From: Candidatus Nitrosopumilus sp.
GTDB taxonomy: Archaea; Thermoproteota; Nitrososphaeria; Nitrososphaerales; Nitrosopumilaceae
Direction of reading: 5' to 3'
Assembly: GCA_029864235.1 (NCBI GenBank)
Contig: JAOTTW010000005.1
Location: forward strand, 1-40,967
Length of the DNA: 40,967 nucleotides
Shown here piece by piece: positions 1-8,157 of the stretch. The first letter of the stretch is position 1; every line of letters begins with the position of its first letter. The position numbers were made by a program, and so were the translations under genes. A model generated the notes under the pieces. That model made no database searches. It saw only the letters and a program-made list of their open reading frames with translations, and was not told the DNA's origin.

Positions 1-1974
1 ACCGCCGTCATTGTTGGTAATACGTCCTCCTCCGATGGTAATGGTGCCACCATCGTTGTTGGTAATGGTGCCACCATCGTTGTTGGTAATGGTGCCACCA
101 TCGTTGTTGGTAATGGTGCCAGAGTTGGTGATGATGCGACCGTCGTTGTCTATGGTACCATTGTTGTTGATGTCGCCGTCATTGTTGGTAATGGTGCCGC
201 CGGAGTTGTTGTCTATGGTGCCGTCGTTGGTAATAGTGCCGCCGTCGTTGTTGATGTTGCCGAAGATAATGATGGTAATAGTGCCGCCGGAGTTGTTGCT
301 GATGGTACCGAAGTTGTTGTTGAAGTCGCCGTCATTGTTGGTAATGGTGCCGCCGGAGTTGTTGGTGATGGTGCCGAAGTTGTTGATGCCGACGTTGTTG
401 AAGCCGTTTGTACGACGGTTGAGGATGTCACCGTTGTTGATGATGGTACCGCCGTCATTGTTGATGATGGTGCCGCCGCCGTCGATGATTTCAATGGTAC
501 CGTTGTTGCTGATGGTACCGCCGTTGCTGATGGTACCTCTATTGATGATGGTACCGCCGTCATTGTTGGTAATAGCGCCGCCGTCGTTGTTGGTAATAGT
601 AGCGCCGCCGCCGTTGCTGATGGTGCCGTCGTTGTTGATGATTCCATTGTTCTCGATGGCTTCGTGGTTGGTAATAGTGCCGCCGGAGTTGTTGGTGATG
701 GTGCCGCCGTCATTGTTGGTAATGGTAGCGAATGTACTGTTGCTGATGGTACCACCGGGGTTATTGGTGATGGTACCGCCGTCGTTGTTGATGATGGTGC
801 CACCGGGGTTATTGGTGATTAAGCCTGAGTTGCTGATGGTACCGTCGTTGCGGATGGTGCCGGAGTTGTGGATGGTGCCGGAGTTGTTGTTTAGAATTAT
901 GCCTGATGCAATCGTCAAAGTCTCACCAGTGCTAACTGTAACTCCATTAATATTGCAGATATTTGGTGTACTCCAGACACCGCCTGCTGCTTCACAAGAG
1001 GACTGATCTTCTATTATTCCTGAAAATAAGTTACACTCTATGGGTTGATTGCCATTAATTGGATTGCCAGTTATTGTACCTGCAGCAGTTCCAGAGGGAC
1101 AATTGTCAATGATTCCATCATTGTTGATGATATTGTCGTTGATGATGATGCCGTCGGAGTTGTTGATGATGATGCCGTCGGAGTTGTTGATGGTGCCGGA
1201 GTTGTTGATGGTGCCGGAGTTGTTGATGGTGCCGGAGTTGTTGATGGTACCGGAGTTGTTGATGGTACCACCGTTGTTACGGATGCTGCCGGTGATGTTG
1301 ATGGTACCACCTTCATTGTTGGTAATGGTAGCGCCGTCATTGTTGGTAATACGTCCTCCTCCGATGGTAATGGTGCCACCATCGTTGTTGGTAATGGTGC
1401 CACCATCGTTGCTGATGGTACCGTCGTTGCTGATGGTACCGTCGTTGCTGATGGTACCGTCGTTGCTGATGGTACCGTCGTTGCTGATGGTACCGTCGTT
1501 GCTGATGGTGCCGTCGCGGTTGAAGATGGTACCGTCGTTGCTGATGGTGCCGTCGTTCTCGATGGTGCCAAAGTTGCGGATGGTACCGAATGCGTCGTTG
1601 TTAATGGTAGCGCTTGTCTTGTTGCGGATGGTACCGTCGTTGCTGATGGTACCGTCGTTGCGGATGGTGCCGTCGCGGTTGAAGATGGTACCGTCGTTGC
1701 GGATGGTGCCGTCGCGGTTGAAGATGGTACCGTCGTTGCGGATGGTGCCGTCGCGGTTGAAGATGGTACCGTCGTTGGTAACATCAGAATTAATTGTTAG
1801 TGTAACCCCCGGATTAACAGTCCAGGTCTCACCTGCTGCAATTGCTTGGTATGTAGTTATTACAGTATCTGTGGTAAAGGTCATTGATGCTGCATGAGCT
1901 TGCTGATCTATACTAGAAAACCCAAGAATCGCAGTTATTACAATTATCAAAGTTAGTATAATTTTACTTGTCAT
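1..1974 (-). CDS. Secreted NNxGTI-repeat surface protein A (partial, C-terminus outside window)
   Basis: The minus-strand frame is open from the ATG at 1974 to base 1 (658 codons, no stop), so the 3' end lies left of the window. Residues 1-28 are a signal peptide ending in AHA. A short leader follows (TFTTDT..., GETWTVNPGVTLTI), then tens of 5-7-residue repeats of the form N-N/D-x-G-T-I, which resemble stacked beta-helix rungs of adhesins. At residues 291-340 the repeats break at a Cys-containing cassette (NCPSG ... PIECN). A second leader-like stretch (VTVSTGETLTIASG, 345-358) then starts a second repeat block, so the gene looks internally duplicated. It is a paralogue of the gene at 3853-5559. 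The repeat DNA is much more GC-rich than its surroundings and gives long spurious ORFs on the other strand. A surface or matrix role is inferred; no enzymatic motif is seen. Confidence 0.85.
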   Translation of the reverse strand, partial: MTSKIILTLIIVITAILGFSSIDQQAHAASMTFTTDTVITTYQAIAAGETWTVNPGVTLTINSDVTNDGTIFNRDGTIRNDGTIFNRDGTIRNDGTIFNRDGTIRNDGTISNDGTIRNKTSATINNDAFGTIRNFGTIENDGTISNDGTIFNRDGTISNDGTISNDGTISNDGTISNDGTISNDGTISNDGGTITNNDGGTITIGGGRITNNDGATITNNEGGTINITGSIRNNGGTINNSGTINNSGTINNSGTINNSGTINNSDGIIINNSDGIIINDNIINNDGIIDNCPSGTAAGTITGNPINGNQPIECNLFSGIIEDQSSCEAAGGVWSTPNICNINGVTVSTGETLTIASGIILNNNSGTIHNSGTIRNDGTISNSGLITNNPGGTIINNDGGTITNNPGGTISNSTFATITNNDGGTITNNSGGTITNHEAIENNGIINNDGTISNGGGATITNNDGGAITNNDGGTIINRGTISNGGTISNNGTIEIIDGGGTIINNDGGTIINNGDILNRRTNGFNNVGINNFGTITNNSGGTITNNDGDFNNNFGTISNNSGGTITIIIFGNINNDGGTITNDGTIDNNSGGTITNNDGDINNNGTIDNDGRIITNSGTITNNDGGTITNNDGGTITNNDGGTITIGGGRITNNDGG

Positions 1975-1984
1975 TATAGACTTG

Positions 1985-2059
1985 TATGGTATAATACGAG
2001 ATACTTAAGCAAATGGGTCATAATCATAGCTGAATCTCTAAATAGAAAAACGACGTAAC
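1985..2059 (-). promoter_or_regulatory. Promoter and upstream element of repeat protein A
   Basis: Read on the minus strand, a TATA-like GCTTAAGTAT (2001-2010) lies about 30 nt before the ATG at 1974. Farther upstream are TTCAGCTATGAT (2023-2034) and a GTCGTT-containing block (to 2059). The same blocks, in the same order and spacing, occur before the paralogue at 5559. Confidence 0.6.
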
Positions 2060-2232
2060 AGAGGAGTCTCATTATCTTATTTGTCATGGAATATGCTTTC
2101 TCCAAACTCCTTTGGCATTTGAAATTAATGAGTTTAGAAAAAAGAAAAAGAGAAGTCATAGACATCTCCAACATACAGTACTGCCATTTTCAAAACCAGT
2201 AGAGGATAAAATTACATCGAGTAATAGAAATA

Positions 2233-2376
2233 TCATCCATGTTTTTTCTTTGGTTTATCCCAATACGGGCTTTTACATTTTGCACATCGTAATGGTTTTT
2301 CATTATTTCTTGATAACCACTCATGACTGCAACGGTCACACTTCCAAACTTTTCTGGTTACCCTGCCCAACACCAT
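2233..2376 (-). CDS. Zinc-ribbon microprotein (47 aa)
   Basis: This is a 47-residue protein with two Cys pairs, CDRC and CAKC, separated by about 16 residues, followed by SPYWDKPKKK. That is the layout of a rubredoxin-like or treble-clef zinc ribbon, and it is common among small thaumarchaeal proteins. The ATG at 2376 was chosen over farther in-frame starts because a TATA-like TATATA sits about 30 nt upstream, as expected for a leaderless archaeal mRNA, and because upstream residues show no pattern. The gene is divergent from the winged-helix gene at 2487 and shares an operator-like region with it. A nucleic-acid- or protein-binding role is likely; the partner is unknown. Confidence 0.75.
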   Translation of the reverse strand: MVLGRVTRKVWKCDRCSHEWLSRNNEKPLRCAKCKSPYWDKPKKKHG

Positions 2377-2406
2377 AGGTGAGCACTGTTGGTTTAAAGG
2401 CATATA

Positions 2407-2434
2407 TACACTATTGGTGTACACTATACGTGTA
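2407..2434. promoter_or_regulatory. Tandem palindromic operator, 2 x TACAC-N5-GTGTA
   Basis: Two perfect inverted repeats, TACAC-tattg-GTGTA (2407-2421) and TACAC-tatac-GTGTA (2420-2434), stand head to tail with a 13-bp period and share two bases. They lie between the divergent zinc-ribbon and winged-helix genes and overlap the TATA box of the former. The regulator at 2487 is the obvious candidate to bind here (inference). Confidence 0.65.
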
Positions 2435-2486
2435 TGAAACAAATTCCAAGAAGGAATCAGAAGTGTTTTAGGTAGTCAGGTATACC

Positions 2487-2780
2487 ATGGTAGCAATAAA
2501 TCAAGATATGTTTACGCTTCAAATGCTAGGCAATGATGCAGAGCGCAGGATTTTCCTGGAATTGCAAAAAAATGAGATGTCAGGTTATGATTTAGTTGAT
2601 AAAACTAAACTCCCTCAAACAACAGTTTACAGAAAAATAAAGTATTTGCAAAAGGCTGACTTGATTTTTCCCATTAGAGAAAGAAAAATGTCTCATGAAG
2701 TCTTCTATGATGTCTTGCACTCAAGGATACAAATTGATATCAGAAAAGGTGAGATAGATATTACTTACACACCAAAATAA
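2487..2780 (+). CDS. Winged helix-turn-helix transcriptional regulator (97 aa)
   Basis: Residues about 15-75 fit an ArsR/MarR-like winged helix: helix 1 (DAERRIFLELQ), helix 2 (SGYDLVDKT), recognition helix (PQTTVYRKIKYLQKADLI), then a wing (FPIRERKMSHEVFYDVL). The C-terminal beta-rich tail (RIQIDIRKGEIDITYTPK) may mediate dimerisation. No metal-binding cysteine motif is visible, so the ligand cannot be named. The gene begins 53 bp after the tandem TACAC-N5-GTGTA palindromes, which suggests autoregulation and control of the divergent zinc-ribbon gene. The family is certain at the level of wHTH only. Confidence 0.8.
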   Translation: MVAINQDMFTLQMLGNDAERRIFLELQKNEMSGYDLVDKTKLPQTTVYRKIKYLQKADLIFPIRERKMSHEVFYDVLHSRIQIDIRKGEIDITYTPK

Positions 2781-2865
2781 AAAAGAAAAAGAATCCCCAT
2801 TTTTGGACAGGAAAACATGTTGTGTTGTCATAATGCTTTTCTGCTAAGATCATAAAATAACAGAT

Positions 2866-3645
2866 GTGAGAAAAGATCTAATCACAATAACCGGTGTTGG
2901 GGTTCCAGTACTAATTATCATGATTGCAATTGGAGGTGGAGGACATTCGCCATCAATTGATTTTGAAGAGGATACTCCCATAATTGAAGAACCAAAACAA
3001 ACTGAGTCTACTTACCAAGTAACGCCTAAACCACCACCTCAAGATATTATTCCCTCATCACCTCAACTGTCTATTCAATCGTCATATTCATTGCAGGATT
3101 ATTCAGGAATTGCACGATGTATCATTGGAAAAGTAACTCAAGTCATTGATGGTGATACAATAAAGGTGGATTCCCAGTCAATAAGATTTGCACTGGCATC
3201 AGCTCCTGAACTTGATGAATCTGGAGGGATGGAGTCCAAGGAACTGATTGAAACTCTTTGCCCTATTGGTTCAACTGTCTTAGTTGATGAAGATGATGGC
3301 CAAACTCAGGGTAGTTATGGCAGAATTTTGGCTGTAATTTACTGCAATGATGTGAATCTCAATGAAGAGTTGTTAGATTCAGGTCTAGGATATTTAGCTT
3401 CTGAATTTTGCGATGATTCTGAATTTGTCTCAACTAAATGGGCAAAAAAACATGGATGTCAATACTCTGAACCACAAAGGATAGAAGTAGATTCTGATTG
3501 TGATGCTTCATACCCTGACTTTTGTATTTCTTCACCTCCTCCAGATTTGGATTGCAAAGATATTCCACAAAAAAGATTCACAGTATTGCAGCCCGATCCT
3601 CACAGATTTGATGGAGATAAAGACGGGATAGGGTGCGAAAGCTAG
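2866..3645 (+). CDS. Membrane-anchored thermonuclease (SNase domain plus Excalibur Ca-binding domain)
   Basis: The GTG start gives 259 aa. Residues 8-24 form an N-terminal membrane anchor or signal, followed by a Pro/Gln-rich linker (35-75). Residues 88-198 are a staphylococcal-nuclease domain: VIDGDTIK at 93-100, and Arg107, Glu115 and Arg153 (YGR) correspond to the catalytic Arg/Glu/Arg triad. Residues 227-259 match an Excalibur domain, with Cys, DxDxDG and a terminal GCES. The SNase fold cleaves DNA and RNA with Ca2+. The anchor predicts action outside the cell, for instance to degrade or salvage environmental DNA (inference). Cysteine pairs in the mature part fit an extracellular protein. 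Confidence 0.88.
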   Translation: MRKDLITITGVGVPVLIIMIAIGGGGHSPSIDFEEDTPIIEEPKQTESTYQVTPKPPPQDIIPSSPQLSIQSSYSLQDYSGIARCIIGKVTQVIDGDTIKVDSQSIRFALASAPELDESGGMESKELIETLCPIGSTVLVDEDDGQTQGSYGRILAVIYCNDVNLNEELLDSGLGYLASEFCDDSEFVSTKWAKKHGCQYSEPQRIEVDSDCDASYPDFCISSPPPDLDCKDIPQKRFTVLQPDPHRFDGDKDGIGCES

Positions 3646-3852
3646 ATGTCTGAGTTTTGGTAACTGTGTTTGATTGTCAAGTTCTGCATCAGGCAATTCA
3701 TGAATTACAATTCCACAATAGTCGTTTTGTAATGCGGGATCTTCACCCATACACGAATCTCATCATGTGATAATCACCTCACTGAAAATTCTAATCAATA
3801 TTCTTAGAGATTTGTTATATCAACTAAGAAAAGTGTTTAGAAAAAAGAAAAA

Positions 3853-5559
3853 CTAGTTTACTGTTGAATCATAAATTGGGCCATCATCAATTGGAGTTGA
3901 TTTTTTGTTGTGTGGCACGCCAACTGTGACTTCACCTGAACACATTCCGCCATTTCCATCATCAGCTGTAAATCCAATGTGGTATACTCTGCCATTCTCA
4001 TTTCCTGATCTTTCTGCTCTTACTTGTGCAGTGTCAGTTCCTATTCCCGCACCATCAGGCGATGTTTTTCCTGAGCCTTTTCCGCTGACTGCTTCGTCTT
4101 GGAATATTGAATCTATTGTAATGGCAATGTCATCTCCATCAGAGTCTGTTACTCCTAAAATGGAAACATCTACCATCTTGTGATTTGGTGGCCATAGCCT
4201 TTCAACACTTGGAGAAGATTCTGAGCATATAGGTGATGTAATGTTACACTCGATAGGCTGATTTCCATTAATTGGACTGCCAGTTATTGTACCTGGATTT
4301 CCAGAGGGACAGTTGTCAATGGTTCCATCGTTGTTGATGAAGCCGCCTTCGTTGTCGATGAAGCTATTGTTGTTTATGAAGCCATTGTTGTTTATGGTGC
4401 CGCCGTCGATGAAGGTAGAGATGTTGCCGTTATCTATGGTGCCACCTTCGTTGTTGTTTATGGTGCCGGAGTTATCGATGGTGCCGTGGCTATCGATGAT
4501 GCCGCCGTTGTTGGTGATTTCGCCGGAGTTGTTGATGATGCCGCCTTCGCTGTTGTCAATAATGCCTTGGCCACCGAAACCGTTGTTGTTACTGATAATA
4601 GTGCCGGAGTTATCGATGGTACCGGAGTTGTTGACGACGCCGCCGTTGTTGTTGATGGTGCCTTCGTTGGTAATATCGCCGCCTTCGTTGTTATTGATGA
4701 AACCGTTGCTGTTGAGGAGGCCATGGTTGGTAATATCGCCTTTGTTGTTTATGGTACCGCCGAAGTCGTCGGTGCCGCTGTTGTCGATGGTGCCATTGTT
4801 ATAGATGGTACCGCCGTTGTTGTTGTTAATGGTGCCGTCAATGTTGTTGTTGGTAATAGTGCCATTCAAGTCGTTGTTTATGGTGCCGTTGTTTTCGATA
4901 GTGCCGTCATTCTCGATGGTGCCAAAGTTGGCGATGTAATCGTCGATGTTTATGGTGCCGTCATTCTCGATGGTGCCAAAGTTGGCGATGTAATCGTCGA
5001 TGTTTATGGTGCCGTCATTCTCGATGCTGCCGACATTGTTGGTGATGGTGCCACCGCCAACGTTTGTGATTTGGCCGCCATCATTGTTGTTGATGGCGCC
5101 ATTGTTGTTGATGGTGATGATACCAGAGTTGAAGATGGCTCCAGAGTTATTGATAGAACCTCCTTCGTTGTTAATGGTGCCACCGTTGTTAATGGCGCCA
5201 GAGTCGTTGTTAATGGCGCTGCCTCTGTGATTGATTATACTGCCGCCATCGCCAATATTGAGGGTGCCGTCATTGTTGTTGATTCTGGTGCCGCTGATGA
5301 CGATTTGGCCGTCAATATTGATGGTGCCACCGTTGTTGGTGATGAAGCCGCCGTTGTTGATGGTAACACCAGAATCAATTGTTAGTGTAACCCCCTCATT
5401 AACAGTCCAGGTCTCACCTAATACAATGAACGCATCAGTAGTGATTGTGGTGTCTGTGGTAAAGGTCATTGAATCTGCATAGGCTTGCTGATCTATACTG
5501 GAAAAGCCAAGAATTGCAGTTATTGCAATTATTGAAGCTAGGATAATTTTACTTAGCAT
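3853..5559 (-). CDS. Secreted NNxGTI-repeat surface protein B (568 aa)
   Basis: The start at 5559 (MLSKIILASII) was chosen over the ORF's first Met at 5661: it begins directly at a signal peptide ending AYA, matches paralogue A, and has a TATA box about 30 nt upstream. After a leader with GETWTVNEGVTLTI come about 400 residues of N-N-x-G-T-I repeats, including a tandem copy of a longer unit ending in NIDDYIANFGTIEN. The repeats end in the cassette NCPSGNPGTITG...PIECN. The C-terminal 130 residues contain WPPNHKMV and an Ig-like beta-sandwich pattern (TDSDGDDIAITI, YHIGFTADDGNGGMCSGEVTVGVPH) often seen in archaeal and bacterial surface proteins. A surface filament or adhesin role is inferred. 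Confidence 0.85.
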   Translation of the reverse strand: MLSKIILASIIAITAILGFSSIDQQAYADSMTFTTDTTITTDAFIVLGETWTVNEGVTLTIDSGVTINNGGFITNNGGTINIDGQIVISGTRINNNDGTLNIGDGGSIINHRGSAINNDSGAINNGGTINNEGGSINNSGAIFNSGIITINNNGAINNNDGGQITNVGGGTITNNVGSIENDGTINIDDYIANFGTIENDGTINIDDYIANFGTIENDGTIENNGTINNDLNGTITNNNIDGTINNNNGGTIYNNGTIDNSGTDDFGGTINNKGDITNHGLLNSNGFINNNEGGDITNEGTINNNGGVVNNSGTIDNSGTIISNNNGFGGQGIIDNSEGGIINNSGEITNNGGIIDSHGTIDNSGTINNNEGGTIDNGNISTFIDGGTINNNGFINNNSFIDNEGGFINNDGTIDNCPSGNPGTITGSPINGNQPIECNITSPICSESSPSVERLWPPNHKMVDVSILGVTDSDGDDIAITIDSIFQDEAVSGKGSGKTSPDGAGIGTDTAQVRAERSGNENGRVYHIGFTADDGNGGMCSGEVTVGVPHNKKSTPIDDGPIYDSTVN

Positions 5560-5647
5560 AATATGGTGTATGACTTGATATAATGTATTTAAAATAAATT
5601 GGATATTATCATAGCTGAAAATTCTGAATACAAGAACGACATAAACT
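5560..5647 (-). promoter_or_regulatory. Promoter and upstream element of repeat protein B
   Basis: TATA-like TTTTAAATAC (minus strand, 5585-5594) precedes the ATG at 5559 by about 30 nt. TTTTCAGCTATGAT (5607-5620) and GTCGTT (5635-5640) are shared with the region upstream of the paralogue at 1974. Confidence 0.55.
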
Positions 5648-5797
5648 GGCCTTTTATTCAATGAAATGATTCATCTAAACTGTGACATTTCAAGATATTT
5701 CTACAGAGTTTATCGTAGAAAACCAGAACAATTTAGGCCAATTTATGCCAAAATCTCACAAGCGAGGTCCATCCTGTTCATATCGAATAATTTCTAA

Positions 5798-6019
5798 TTA
5801 AATGATGTTTATCGATAAAACTAATTGAATTTTGATTTTATTTGAAATTCTATTCATTTGATTTTGTATGATTTTCTTTTTAATATTCCATAATGTGGAT
5901 TTATTAATCCCCAATCGTTTTCTTTCCTCAACCGTCATACTCAAAATCCTTTCTTTCAATTTTTATTCTAATAATATTGAATTCAAATCATCTCTTTGTT
6001 TGGACATAAATTTATCCAA
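5798..6019 (-). pseudogene. Remnant resembling the C-terminal tail of Cas1/casposase
   Basis: The 361-bp gap between repeat protein B and the VirB4 gene holds one minus-strand frame (6019 to 5798) interrupted by a single TAA. It reads LDKFMSKQRDDLNSILLE, stop, KLKERILSMTVEERKRL, then GINKSTLWNIKKKI. The EERKxLGINKSTLWxxKKx block looks like the helix-turn-helix tail I associate with archaeal Cas1-family integrases. This is a resemblance by eye, not a search result. The end is replaced by low-complexity Asn/Ile/Lys sequence. If correct, it is debris of a CRISPR or casposon locus. An intact 46-codon ORF (ATG at 5938) is the alternative. Confidence 0.35.
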
Positions 6020-6020
6020 G

Positions 6021-7955
6021 TTATTCTGATGGCCTTGTATCAAACATCTCTCTTTCCTGGGCAGTCGGCATAAACTTTGCATGAATCCTATGATTCTTTG
6101 TGAGAAACAAGGCATGTCCTGCATTAAATGCACGAATTTTGTTTGTCTCAGAGTCAGACAACCTCAAGACAGTTCTTGCAGTTTCTGCTGCCTGCTCTTC
6201 GAGACCCAGTATGATTTTGGTCTCCATGTTATCAATGATTTTGCCAATTCCCGAGTCATCTTCTTTTGAGATGTCTTCTAATCTTTGAGAGATGAATCCA
6301 AATGTGATGTTGAGTTTCCTGCCCATTCGAACGATCATGTTGACATACTTTGCAGCATTTTTCATTCTAAGTAACATCCATGCCTCATCTATCAGTACAA
6401 TCTTCCTCGTTCTTGCAGGCAGGTCATTGCAAATCTTGAATATCTTGTTTAACAATAATAGCAAAATCATCTGTTCAGTCTCAGATCCAGTTGCACCCTC
6501 CATTGACATTATTACTTTTTTCTGGGAGTTTAATCTGGGCTCGCCCAAAATTATCCTGGATAGTGGGCCTTTCTTCAAGTTAATCAGGCTATCTTTGTAT
6601 TTTTTTGGAATCATCTCAAAGAATTCCTCGAAGGTTCTGGCCTTTCCACAGTATGTCTGAAACTGTCTCTTTACATCATCTGATGCATTTGTGATCTCAG
6701 CCAAAATGTCTGCGGCATCTAAAGGATCAAGTAAAACAAATGGGTCAAGGCCTAGCTGATCTTTTTCATCTTTGAGATACAATACATCCATTCCAAAGAA
6801 ATCAGCAATCCTAGAATACTCTCCCATGGGATCAATCACATACACGTAAGAGTCTGGAAATTTCTTCAGCAAACGATTCAACAGGATTTTGACGGTAAAT
6901 GATTTGCCAGAACCTGACTTGCCGATCACTGCAATGTTGTAGTTGGTACGCTTGCCAATGTCAAAAATTATTGGACCCTTGGAGTCCATGTTGATTCCAA
7001 GAGGAATGCCGTCAGGAATCTCAAGCATGTCAGCTGATGCAAAAGAATACAGAATTCCACAGGAGCCACGATCAAAGGTAATCTTTTTTCCAAATCCTTC
7101 AAAGAGCATTGCAGCCTGTTTTGCAGAAACTGCACTAAAATGTCCGCCATATCTTTTGAGATGCTTCTTGAATGTCTTGCAGTTTTCTTTTAATGACTTG
7201 CGGTCCTCTCCCACTACAGTACAGTTTACTATTACCTCATAGAGTCTGGTGGTATCTTTTCTCAAAGAGTTTTCAGCATCATCTGCCCTCTTGTATAATT
7301 CTGATGTTGTCCTGTTGGATTTGGCATCATCATATATGATGTTCTTGAATCGGACCATCCTTGTTATTGCCTCGTCTTTGTCAAGGGGGTTATACCACAT
7401 TTGTATCTGTGAGCAGATATCAAAAATTCTGGTGATCCATGCATAAGGTAATGTTGCTGGAATTCCATCAAGTGTAAAAGTTTTTGAGAATATTTTCTCT
7501 CCAGTGTCTGGTTCTTCATTCCCATAATTGTTATTGCTTGGATCATCTGGGATTATCTCTACCAGTTCCATCATGGAGAAATGCTCTTTTTTTATCTGAA
7601 ATTTTGGAGGAGTTGCACCTGAAATGTACTCAAGTCTGTTCTGCTCTAGTGTGTCTGCAATGGGAGTATGTGACTCTAGATGTACCTGCATTACAGGCAT
7701 GTTTTGAATCTGTCCTTCTACGGTAATTGGTACCATTCTCCTTGACATTGTGATTTTGATGCGGTCATCAATCACATTTAGAATGTCAAAGAACTGTCCC
7801 AGTCTTTGGAGTTGTGCCTCTTCTGAGAGATTGATAAAGTTTGTAGGTATTATTGAGTAACTGTATGCAAAGTTGGTAGATTTTTTCTTCTTTGGTATAG
7901 AATATAGAATAGTTTTTTTAGATTGTTTATTCTTTCCTGATAATTGTAGTTTCAC
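6021..7955 (-). CDS. VirB4/TraC-like conjugation ATPase (644 aa)
   Basis: Residues 1-300 form the alpha/beta N-terminal domain typical of VirB4-family proteins. The ATPase domain has Walker A GKSGSGKS (345-352), IDPMGEYS (about 373-380) and Walker B IVLIDEAW (519-526), followed by a conserved SQR (about 556-558) and a C-terminal FLTKNHR-AKF segment. VirB4 enzymes assemble at the inner face of type IV secretion channels and power substrate or pilin movement. CedB of the archaeal Ced DNA importer is a relative. The start is GTG, 25 nt after TATACA in a promoter nearly identical to that of the 287-aa gene at 11917. It is divergent from the SIR2-TM gene. No relaxase or coupling protein is visible nearby. 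Confidence 0.88.
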   Translation of the reverse strand: MKLQLSGKNKQSKKTILYSIPKKKKSTNFAYSYSIIPTNFINLSEEAQLQRLGQFFDILNVIDDRIKITMSRRMVPITVEGQIQNMPVMQVHLESHTPIADTLEQNRLEYISGATPPKFQIKKEHFSMMELVEIIPDDPSNNNYGNEEPDTGEKIFSKTFTLDGIPATLPYAWITRIFDICSQIQMWYNPLDKDEAITRMVRFKNIIYDDAKSNRTTSELYKRADDAENSLRKDTTRLYEVIVNCTVVGEDRKSLKENCKTFKKHLKRYGGHFSAVSAKQAAMLFEGFGKKITFDRGSCGILYSFASADMLEIPDGIPLGINMDSKGPIIFDIGKRTNYNIAVIGKSGSGKSFTVKILLNRLLKKFPDSYVYVIDPMGEYSRIADFFGMDVLYLKDEKDQLGLDPFVLLDPLDAADILAEITNASDDVKRQFQTYCGKARTFEEFFEMIPKKYKDSLINLKKGPLSRIILGEPRLNSQKKVIMSMEGATGSETEQMILLLLLNKIFKICNDLPARTRKIVLIDEAWMLLRMKNAAKYVNMIVRMGRKLNITFGFISQRLEDISKEDDSGIGKIIDNMETKIILGLEEQAAETARTVLRLSDSETNKIRAFNAGHALFLTKNHRIHAKFMPTAQEREMFDTRPSE

Positions 7956-7970
7956 AAAAACGAATGAATC

Positions 7971-7984
7971 ATTTGTATAAAAGG
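7971..7984 (-). promoter_or_regulatory. Island-type leaderless promoter of the VirB4 gene
   Basis: On the minus strand CCTTTTATACAAAT is followed by GATTCATTCG and the GTG start. The same 14-mer occurs before the gene starting at 11917, and close variants precede four other genes of the island. Confidence 0.6.
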
Positions 7985-8157
7985 CAGAAAACAGATAACA
8001 TTTCTTCGCTTCTATCCAAATGAATCATAGTTTTTCAATATCTGAACTATTGTATCTAATAGTATCATTTGAAAATTTGAAGGAGTTATAATATACTATG
8101 AAATAATCTCAGAAAAATAAAAAATAGTTAATATGCATAGATATTTTACCTATCACG

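Noticed and set aside
1090-1790. Short GGTACC-rich tandem repeats as a CRISPR or origin
   Set aside because: The periodicity follows codons of the NNxGTI protein repeats.
11-1897. Long plus-strand frames (VVADG-, MVPSLL- repeats) and minus frame of Thr/Ser/Pro repeats
   Set aside because: They are alternate-frame readings of the NNxGTI repeats. Only the minus frame from 1974 has a signal peptide, a promoter and a full-length paralogue.
3532-3750. 72-codon minus-strand frame starting MGEDPALQNDY
   Set aside because: Its first half looks protein-like, but more than half overlaps the thermonuclease antisense and no promoter is seen. At most a gene remnant in the 3646-3750 gap.
4313-5482. Plus-strand repeat frames opposite repeat protein B
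   Set aside because: Same artefact of the repetitive gene on the minus strand.
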